NCBI GenBank assembly: GCA_023406895.1 | Contig: JAEXTV010000030.1 | Location: 1 to 64,000, forward strand | Direction: 5' to 3' | DNA from: Bacillota bacterium | GTDB taxonomy: Bacteria > Bacillota > Clostridia > Christensenellales > SZUA-584 | Length of the DNA stretch: 64,000 nucleotides | Part shown: positions 58,039-64,000 of the stretch, one piece after another | How the letters are laid out: the number at the start of each line of letters is the position of its first letter | How positions within the stretch are numbered: position 1 is the stretch's first letter | Made by a program: the position numbers and the translations under genes | Notes under the pieces: generated by a model | What the model was told of the DNA's origin: nothing | Seen by the model: the letters and a program-made list of their open reading frames with translations, nothing else | The model's database searches: none

Positions 58039-60126
58039 ATGTTTACGGTCATACGCAAAAGAAGCGGTCTAAAAGAAATCTTTCAGCCCAAGAAGATCAC
58101 GGAGGCGATATTCAAGGCGGCACAGGCTGTCGGCGGGGACGACATAAAAACAGCCGAACTGCTGACCGATCAGGTGGTGGATATCGCGCGCATCACGTTT
58201 GGCGACCGGATTCCGGGCGTGGAAGATATTCAGGACATCGTGGAGCGTGTGCTCATCAAAAACGGCCACGCGAAAACAGCCAAAGCCTATATTCTCTACC
58301 GTGAGAAGCGCAAGGGTGCAAGAGAGGCCAACGCGCTGATCGGTGCGACGATTGACATGTTTTCGAGCTATCTTTCGGATTCGGACTGGAACACACGCGA
58401 GAACGCGAACACACAGCGCAGCGTGAACGGCCTGAATAACTACATCCGGGAAGCGTTCACCAAGAAATACTGGCTGCATGAAATCTATCCGGCAGAGGTG
58501 AGGGACGCGCATCTGTCGGGTGACTGCCATATTCACGACCTCGGGTTTTTCGGCCCCTATTGCGCTGGCTGGGATTTGCGGCAGCTTTTGATGCTCGGTT
58601 TCGGCGGCATTCCCGGCAAGGTGGAAAGCAAACCCGCCAAGCACCTGCGTTCGTTTTTGGGGCAGATCGTCAATTCCACGTTTACCACACAGGGCGAGAC
58701 GGCGGGCGCACAGGCCTGGTCGAGCTTTGATACATACTGCGCACCGTTCGTGCGTCAGGACAACATGTCGTTTGAAAATATCAAACAGTGTCTTCAGGAG
58801 TTTATATTCAACATCAACGTGCCGACCCGGGTCGGCTTTCAGTGCCCTTTCTCCAACCTGACTTTTGACATCAAGGTGCCCTCCACATTGAAGGACCATC
58901 CGGTCATCATCGGCGGCAAGCACCTTAATACCACCTACGGTGATTATCAGGCGGAAATGGACATCTTTAACCGCGCGTTCTGTGAGGTGATGCTCGAGGG
59001 CGACGCTAAGGGCCGTGTGTTCACGTTCCCGATACCGACCATCAACATCACAAAGGATTTTGACTGGAATACGCCTGTGGTCGATAAGTTCATGGAAATC
59101 ACCTGCAAATACGGCATCCCGTATTTTGCGAACTACGTGAATTCCGACCTTTCGCCCGAAGACGCAGTATCGATGTGCTGCCGTTTGCGGCTCGATGTGA
59201 AGGAACTGCGAAAGCGCGGCGGCGGGCTTTTCGGCTCCAACCCGCTCACAGGCTCCATCGGCGTGTTCACAATCAATATGCCGCGCATCGGTTACCTTGC
59301 CCAAAGCGAGGAGGAGTTTTTTTCGCGTCTCAAGGCCATTGCCGTCACCGGAAAAACGTCGCTGGAAATCAAGCGCAAGATCATTGAGCAGCAAACAGAG
59401 AACGGCCTGTATCCGTATTCAGCGGTATATCTCAAAGATGTGAAGAAACGCTTCGGACAATACTGGTTTAACCATTTCAATACAATCGGGATCATCGGCA
59501 TGCACGAGGCGCTGCTCAATTTCATGGGCAAGGGCATTGAAACGCCCGAAGGCAACGCGTTTGCGGTGCGCGTGATGGAGTACCTTCGCGAGCTCATGCA
59601 GGAGTTCCAGAAGGAAACGGGCCATTCGTACAACCTCGAAGCGACGCCCGCCGAAGGGACAAGCTACCGCCTTGCCAAGCTCGACAAGGAACGCTTTCTT
59701 GATATCATCACATCGGGCAAGGACGTGCCTTATTACACCAACTCGACGCAGCTGCCCGTCGGCTTCACGGATGATATCATCGAAATGATCGAGATGCAGG
59801 ATGAGCTGCAGTCGCTCTACACGGGCGGCACGGTGCAGCATCTGTACCTCGGCGAGCGCATTGAAGACCTGCAGACGGCCAAGCTTTTAATACAGCGGAT
59901 ATTCGCGGATTACAAGATGCCGTATATCTCGCTCACGCCCACATTCAGCGTTTGCGATGAGCACGGTTATCTGCCGGGCGAACAGTTCAGCTGCCCGCAC
60001 TGCGGCGCGCAGACGGAAGTGTGGAGCCGCGTGGTGGGGTATCTGCGGCCCGTGCAGAACTTCAACGTGGGCAAGAAGGAAGAGTTCAAGGAAAGGGTCA
60101 AATTCGTCGTTCCCGAGGCCATATAA
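58039..60126 (+). CDS. nrdD: Anaerobic ribonucleoside-triphosphate reductase
   Basis: NrdD is the oxygen-sensitive class III reductase that makes dNTPs for DNA synthesis. The 695-residue product has an N-terminal ATP-cone (about 1-95), the core with CAGWDLRQLLMLGFGGIPGK and SNLTFDIKVP, a zinc site near the C-terminus (CDEHGYLPGEQFSCPHCG), and the glycyl-radical loop RVVGYLRPV (Gly about 671). ATG 58039 follows AAGGGGG; upstream in-frame codons cover the promoter and are not coding. Transcribed with nrdG. Indicates an anaerobic lifestyle. Confidence 0.97.
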   Translation: MFTVIRKRSGLKEIFQPKKITEAIFKAAQAVGGDDIKTAELLTDQVVDIARITFGDRIPGVEDIQDIVERVLIKNGHAKTAKAYILYREKRKGAREANALIGATIDMFSSYLSDSDWNTRENANTQRSVNGLNNYIREAFTKKYWLHEIYPAEVRDAHLSGDCHIHDLGFFGPYCAGWDLRQLLMLGFGGIPGKVESKPAKHLRSFLGQIVNSTFTTQGETAGAQAWSSFDTYCAPFVRQDNMSFENIKQCLQEFIFNINVPTRVGFQCPFSNLTFDIKVPSTLKDHPVIIGGKHLNTTYGDYQAEMDIFNRAFCEVMLEGDAKGRVFTFPIPTINITKDFDWNTPVVDKFMEITCKYGIPYFANYVNSDLSPEDAVSMCCRLRLDVKELRKRGGGLFGSNPLTGSIGVFTINMPRIGYLAQSEEEFFSRLKAIAVTGKTSLEIKRKIIEQQTENGLYPYSAVYLKDVKKRFGQYWFNHFNTIGIIGMHEALLNFMGKGIETPEGNAFAVRVMEYLRELMQEFQKETGHSYNLEATPAEGTSYRLAKLDKERFLDIITSGKDVPYYTNSTQLPVGFTDDIIEMIEMQDELQSLYTGGTVQHLYLGERIEDLQTAKLLIQRIFADYKMPYISLTPTFSVCDEHGYLPGEQFSCPHCGAQTEVWSRVVGYLRPVQNFNVGKKEEFKERVKFVVPEAI

Positions 60127-60129
60127 GTC

Positions 60130-60798
60130 ATGCAGATTGCAGGTTTCGCCAAAAATTCATTTTTGGATTATCCCGGGCACATCGCGGCTGTCGTGTTTGT
60201 GCCCGGCTGCAATATGGACTGCTGGTATTGCCACAACCGTTCGCTTTGGAAAGCGAGAAACCTCATTCATCAGGCCTATGTGCTCGATTACCTTGATAAA
60301 CGACGCCGTTTTTTAGACGGCGTTGTTATTTCGGGCGGGGAACCTACGCTGCAAAAAGACCTTGGTGATTTTATCAGGTGCGTGCGCGATATGGGCTTTT
60401 TTGTGAAGCTCGACACCAACGGCTTGAAGCCGGATGTGGTCTCGGCGCTTCTCGGAGACGTGGATTACGTGGCGATGGACATCAAAGCGCCGCCCGGGCA
60501 GCTAAGCCGCGTGGTTTCAGGCGATATGGACGATGCGCCGATCTGGCAGACCGCCGACATATTGATGAACAGCGTTGCAGATTACGAATTTCGCACCACG
60601 TTTATGCCGCTGCTGACCATTGAAGATATCACGGCGATCGCGCGGCGCGTAAAGGGAGCTAAAAAATACATCCTTCAGCAGTACCGCAAAGCCGAGAGCA
60701 TTACGCCGCAGCCAGATCCGCACAGCGCTGAGACAATTAAAAAAGCGGCCGAAGCCGCCCGTGAATTTATCGCCGATGTGACCGTCCGGGGCTTATGA
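60130..60798 (+). CDS. nrdG: Anaerobic ribonucleotide reductase activating protein
   Basis: NrdG is the radical SAM enzyme that makes the glycyl radical of NrdD. The 222-residue product begins MQIAGFAKNSFLDYPGHIAA and has the cluster motif CNMDCWYCHN (CxxxCxxC, about 28-35), VVISGGEPTLQ (about 66) and KLDTNGLKPDVV. It is the longer form common in Clostridia. It starts three bases after the nrdD stop, with GAGG at the right distance. Confidence 0.95.
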   Translation: MQIAGFAKNSFLDYPGHIAAVVFVPGCNMDCWYCHNRSLWKARNLIHQAYVLDYLDKRRRFLDGVVISGGEPTLQKDLGDFIRCVRDMGFFVKLDTNGLKPDVVSALLGDVDYVAMDIKAPPGQLSRVVSGDMDDAPIWQTADILMNSVADYEFRTTFMPLLTIEDITAIARRVKGAKKYILQQYRKAESITPQPDPHSAETIKKAAEAAREFIADVTVRGL

Positions 60799-61185
60799 TT
60801 CGCTTGCCTCGGGCGATTCGGTTGTGATGCCGAGATCATCGAGAGGATTGCCGTCTGTCAGCCCTTCCACACCATCCACCGTCTTGTCAATCAGGTCGTC
60901 CACTGTGTTTCTAATCTGCTCTTTGGGCCAGAGCCCGAACGCGAGCCCTGCGAGCACGAGGCCGAGCACCAATATCACGACGAACTTGACGATTCCGCCA
61001 ACCAGCTTCCAGATGATTGTAAAACCGATTAAAAATATCACAACCGCACCGACGATGATGACCCATTCGGGCAGTGCCTTGGCATAGGCCGCGCCTTCGT
61101 CGAGATTCGTCGGCAATGGGGCGCACGCGGCGAGAATGCCGATGGCGCAGAGCACGATGCATATCACAAGCATGAATTTCTTCAT
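60793..61185 (-). CDS. Small lipoprotein with membrane helices, unknown
   Basis: The 130-residue product begins MKKFMLVICIVLCAIGILAAC, a lipoprotein signal peptide (cleavage before the Cys), then a short loop, two hydrophobic stretches (about 38-56 and 60-84) and a hydrophilic, acidic tail. No family recognised. Start ATG 61185 follows AAGGAG; an ATG 18 bases upstream is less well placed. Its 3' end overlaps the end of nrdG by six bases on the other strand. Confidence 0.7.
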   Translation of the reverse strand: MKKFMLVICIVLCAIGILAACAPLPTNLDEGAAYAKALPEWVIIVGAVVIFLIGFTIIWKLVGGIVKFVVILVLGLVLAGLAFGLWPKEQIRNTVDDLIDKTVDGVEGLTDGNPLDDLGITTESPEASES

Positions 61186-61208
61186 TGACAGATACTCCTT
61201 CATGCCGA

Positions 61209-61237
61209 CATTATAGCGTAAATTTACCAACACGTAA
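61209..61237 (-). promoter_or_regulatory. Promoter of small lipoprotein gene
   Basis: Leftward, TTTACG, 17 bases, TATAAT (61214-61209), about 24 bases before the ATG. Weak -35. Confidence 0.4.
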
Positions 61238-61471
61238 AGGGGCAGTGATGCGCCTGTTTTGTTTCTTAAGCTATTAATTTTCGTTTAAATGGGAAGCGTA
61301 GTATGGCAATGCATACAGGGCGGGTGTGTTATCATGCAAATGAAGAGAAGCTTTTAGGCTTATCAATAGTCTCAACCAATAGAAAAAATCATAGCCTCCA
61401 TCATGTGTGTCACTCGATAATATGGGCTGCTGCAGCCGCTAGAAAATCTTCAGTCAATTAAATCAAAAACC
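61238..61471. other. Intergenic region before tandem repeat
   Basis: No gene seen; no clear signals except AT-rich stretches. Confidence 0.4.
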
Positions 61472-61945
61472 TTAACGTAGTGGGAGCGAAGCGACGACTA
61501 CGAAGTGGCGCGAACCTCATGTTATTAGCGTTTAGCCATGGGATGCTTCGACAGAAAGTAATTTTTTGATGAGGTTTGCTGAGGGGAAGGAAAAGCCTCA
61601 CAAAAGCTGTTTCATGTTATTCTGGTTAAATAAATTTGAGCCTGATGAACAACCCCTTCTGATAAGCAATTGTATCCGGTTATACAGCCCTTAACGTAGT
61701 GGGAGCGAAGCGACGACTACGAAGTGGCGCGAACCTCATGCTATTCACGTTTAGCCATGGGATGCTTCGACAGAAAGTAATTTTTTGATGAGGTTTGCCG
61801 AGGGGAAGGAAAAGCCTCACAAAAGCTGTTTCATGTTATTCTCGTCAGATAAATTTGAGTCTGATGAGCAACCCCTTCTGATAAGCAATTGTATGCGGTT
61901 ATACAGCGCTTTACGTAGTGGGAGCGAAGCGACGACGACGATATG
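61472..61945. repeat. 219-bp tandem repeat, two and a bit copies
   Basis: Copy one spans 61472-61690, copy two 61691-61909, and a third, broken copy starts at 61910 and fades by about 61945. By eye the full copies differ at about a dozen positions. Each begins TTAACGTAGTGGGAGCG followed by the partner CGACGACTACG, forming a hairpin around GTAGT/ACTAC, and has a further TGAGG/CCTCA hairpin. A short open frame is kept in both but has no ribosome binding site. Function unknown. Confidence 0.8.
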
Positions 61946-62049
61946 GATGAGCATCCCCTTCTTTCTCTTTTAAAAAAACGCACATAATGGTATCATTGAC
62001 TTTGATCTTTGTCCGATTTCCGGCAAAGCGGTTTATCACGGAGGAATTT

Positions 62050-62895
62050 ATGTTTATTGCAAACAACACGGGCGATTACGCCGTGCTCGATACGGGCGGC
62101 GGAGATAAACTCGAAAATATCGGCGGCATCATACTGCAGCGGCCCGACCCGCAGGTGATATGGGAGCGCAGCGGCGCGGCCCCGTGGCAGCCGCACGCGG
62201 TTTACGACCGCAGCGCGACCGGCGGCGGCAATTGGCGGTTTTTAAAAAAGGTGCCCGATAAATGGACGGTGACAATCGGCGGCCTGAAGTTCATTGTGCG
62301 CCTCACGGGCTTTAAGCACATCGGCGTATTCCCCGAGCAGTCTTTCAACTGGGATTATATCGCGCAATGCATCACGGCGGCGAACCGGCCCATCAAGCTG
62401 CTTAACCTTTTTGCGTACACGGGCGGTGCCACCGTCGCGGCGCTCAGTGCCGGGGCCTCCGTGGTGCATGTGGACGCGGCCAAAAGTATGAACGACTGGG
62501 CGAAGGACAACGTAAAAGCGAACGGCCTTGAGGAGGCATCCGTACGCTTTATCGCGGACGACTGCCATAAATTCGTGCTGCGTGAGCAGCGGCGCGGCAA
62601 CACCTACGACGCGATTGTGATGGACCCGCCCTCTTACGGGCGCAGCCAAAGCGGCGTATGGAAGATTGAGGACGCGCTGTTTGAGCTTGTGAAAGACTGC
62701 GCAAAGCTGCTAAGCGACGATCCGCTTTGCTTCATCATCAACTCATACACAACCGGACTTTCGGATGTGGTGACACGCAATATGCTGGCGCTTTGCCTCA
62801 AAGGCGGGCATATTGAATCGGATACGCTCGTGCTGCCGCAGCAGAATTCGCGCGTGCACCTGCCGTGCGGCACCACAGCCAGGTGGCAGGCGTGA
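62050..62895 (+). CDS. Class I SAM-dependent methyltransferase (RlmI/SAM-MT group)
   Basis: The 281-residue product has the SAM motif LLNLFAYTGGATVAAL (about 118), DAAKSMNDWAKDNVKANGL (about 143) and the catalytic MDPPSYGRS (about 193), typical of bacterial rRNA methylases related to RlmI but without the PUA domain. ATG 62050 follows CGGAGG by seven bases. Substrate probably rRNA; the exact site is unknown. It overlaps the following pseudouridine synthase gene by four bases, so both may modify ribosomal RNA. Confidence 0.88.
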   Translation: MFIANNTGDYAVLDTGGGDKLENIGGIILQRPDPQVIWERSGAAPWQPHAVYDRSATGGGNWRFLKKVPDKWTVTIGGLKFIVRLTGFKHIGVFPEQSFNWDYIAQCITAANRPIKLLNLFAYTGGATVAALSAGASVVHVDAAKSMNDWAKDNVKANGLEEASVRFIADDCHKFVLREQRRGNTYDAIVMDPPSYGRSQSGVWKIEDALFELVKDCAKLLSDDPLCFIINSYTTGLSDVVTRNMLALCLKGGHIESDTLVLPQQNSRVHLPCGTTARWQA

Positions 62896-63560
62896 ACGTG
62901 ATCTATGAAGACAATCACCTGCTTGTGGTTGTGAAGCCTTATGGCGTGCCGTCTCAGGCGGACGACACAGGTGATGCGGACATGCTGAGTATGGCCAAGG
63001 CATACATCGGCGAAAAGTACAACAAGCCGGGCGCGGTGTATTTGGGGCTTGTGCACCGGCTCGACAGGCCGACGAGCGGCGTAATGGTGTTCGCGCGCAC
63101 CTCCAAGGCGGCCGCGCGATTGTCTGCGCAGATACAAAACGGCACGTTTGAAAAAACGTATCTCGCGGTGCTCACGGCGATGCCGCCGGACAGCGAAGGC
63201 GAGCTGTGGCACTATCTTACCAAGGACGAAAACACGCATATCGCGTCTGTGTCGGACAAACCGTCGGCCAACGGGAAAAAAGCGGGGCTTGAGTATGCGG
63301 TGCTGGCGGAGAAGGACGGGCTGGTTCTCGTGCGCGTGAAGCTGCTAACCGGGCGGTTTCATCAGATACGCGCGCAGTTCGCGCATGTGGGCGCGTCGGT
63401 TTACGGGGATATGAAATACGGTGCGAGAAATGTGAAGGCACCGCTCGCGCTGTTTGCGAGCTGTATCCGCCTCGATCACCCGACCACGGGGGAGAGGATG
63501 ACGTTTGAGGCGCAGCCGGAGGATAATGTGTTTCGGGTGTTTGAATCAAGCGGGCGTTAA
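62892..63560 (+). CDS. RluA family pseudouridine synthase
   Basis: The 222-residue product has the catalytic motif HRLDRPTSGVMVFAR with the essential Asp (about 58), GLVLVRVKLLTGRFHQIRAQFAHVG (about 150) and YGD, all RluA-family landmarks. It lacks the N-terminal S4 domain, so it is the compact kind. Start GTG 62892 overlaps the methyltransferase stop (GTGA); other GTG codons upstream in frame lie inside the previous gene. Target RNA unknown. Confidence 0.92.
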   Translation: MNVIYEDNHLLVVVKPYGVPSQADDTGDADMLSMAKAYIGEKYNKPGAVYLGLVHRLDRPTSGVMVFARTSKAAARLSAQIQNGTFEKTYLAVLTAMPPDSEGELWHYLTKDENTHIASVSDKPSANGKKAGLEYAVLAEKDGLVLVRVKLLTGRFHQIRAQFAHVGASVYGDMKYGARNVKAPLALFASCIRLDHPTTGERMTFEAQPEDNVFRVFESSGR

Positions 63561-63566
63561 TCTTAT

Positions 63567-64000
63567 TTAAGCGGACGGGATGGAATTGACATAACGAATT
63601 AACGGTGCAATAACATCTCGATTAGAATAGTCGTAGGAATTGCGGATGGCATCTGCGGCACCCATCTCAACATCAGATTTGTTCATTTTCAGTTTTAAAA
63701 ACGCTTTAAACATGCCCATCAGCAGCCTGTCTGCTCTGTGCATCCTGGCATAATTCATGCCGCTTTGAAAATAGAAGAACGCAATGTCTTTTTCGCCGGG
63801 AATATTGGTTTTTCTGAATCTCTCAATTTCGCTCGGAAGGGCGGGAGTCGCGCCGGTTGCAAAAACGATGACTTTTTTGTTGGCCATAGCGGACAGGTTC
63901 TTCTTAATAAAACCAATCCCATTAATGGTACCCGCATGGATGCCTCCGCCGAAAATAACCACATCGTATCGGCTCATCTGCGAGGGCCTGATTTTCTCTA
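63567..64000 (-). CDS. Flavodoxin domain protein, N-terminus beyond window
   Basis: The visible C-terminal part (about 144 codons) has YDVVIFGGGIHAGTINGIGFI, matching the middle of the flavodoxin_5 fold (YDVIIFGGGLYAG), and downstream FATGATP. The reading frame stays open to the window edge; the ATG at 63977 is internal, so the true start is to the right. It should bind FMN and act as a small electron carrier or protoporphyrinogen oxidase-like reductase. Convergent with the pseudouridine synthase gene. Confidence 0.85.
   Translation of the reverse strand, partial: EKIRPSQMSRYDVVIFGGGIHAGTINGIGFIKKNLSAMANKKVIVFATGATPALPSEIERFRKTNIPGEKDIAFFYFQSGMNYARMHRADRLLMGMFKAFLKLKMNKSDVEMGAADAIRNSYDYSNRDVIAPLIRYVNSIPSA

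Noticed and set aside
61569..61694. Open frame MRFAEGKEKPHKSCF in the first 219-bp repeat (and 61788 in the second)
   Set aside because: Same frame open in both copies, but no ribosome binding site and mostly non-synonymous differences; repeat duplication explains it.

Overview
The window looks like a chromosomal segment of a motile, spore-forming, anaerobic Gram-positive bacterium of the class Clostridia (Bacillota). The signs are a Bacillus/Clostridium-type flagellar gene order with FliY, a small acid-soluble spore protein, SpmA/SpmB, AbrB, Rex, oxygen-sensitive NrdD/NrdG ribonucleotide reductase, lipoproteins with Gram-positive signal sequences, and strong AGGAGG-type ribosome binding sites. 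Base composition looks close to 50% GC by eye, and TTG or GTG starts are frequent. I cannot name the genus. I saw no rRNA, tRNA, CRISPR array, prophage or insertion sequence.

1-13.7 kb is flagellar. A truncated flagellin gene faces left. Its leader carries a sigma-D-type promoter and two hairpins that look like CsrA sites. A rightward operon follows: fliF, fliG, fliH, fliI, fliJ, a MotE-like gene, fliK, flgD, flgE, flbD, motA, motB, fliL, fliM, fliY. It covers the MS ring, switch, export ATPase, hook assembly and stator. The rod genes flgB/flgC/fliE and the export-gate genes fliPQR/flhBA are not next to it. 13.7-19.6 kb holds a spore protein gene, a two-TM protein, a ferredoxin followed by a large four-domain sulfur-transfer flavoprotein, a repeat-tailed membrane protein, rex and yjbQ.

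19.6-34 kb carries two VanW-type envelope proteins, a zinc-ribbon protein with a long leader, an Lrp/AsnC regulator with an aminotransferase, an Hsp20, an azoreductase, an EF-hand protein behind a second sigma-D-like promoter (linking it to motility), radA, and a MacA/MacB-like three-gene exporter. 34-37.3 kb has two autoregulated regulatory genes with clear operators (TetR with an SDR enzyme; MerR with a GyrI-like domain), separated by palindromic extragenic repeats.

37.3-45 kb has a leftward amino-acid ABC transporter, trmN6-rsmI, abrB, spmA-spmB and an ABC-F ATPase. 45-54.3 kb is the most accessory part: a DUF1848 protein, an AT-rich orphan, a leftward five-gene operon (NEW3 surface protein, ABC-2 exporter, ECF sigma factor, putative anti-sigma) with an ECF-type promoter that suggests self-regulation, a GyrI-like protein, a TIGR02996/leucine-rich protein of a kind I associate with Planctomycetes, and a chloramphenicol acetyltransferase homologue. 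54.4-64 kb holds metG-tatD-radical SAM, nrdD-nrdG with a candidate NrdR box, a small lipoprotein, a 219-bp tandem repeat of unknown role, a methyltransferase with an RluA-type pseudouridine synthase, and a truncated flavodoxin gene at the edge.
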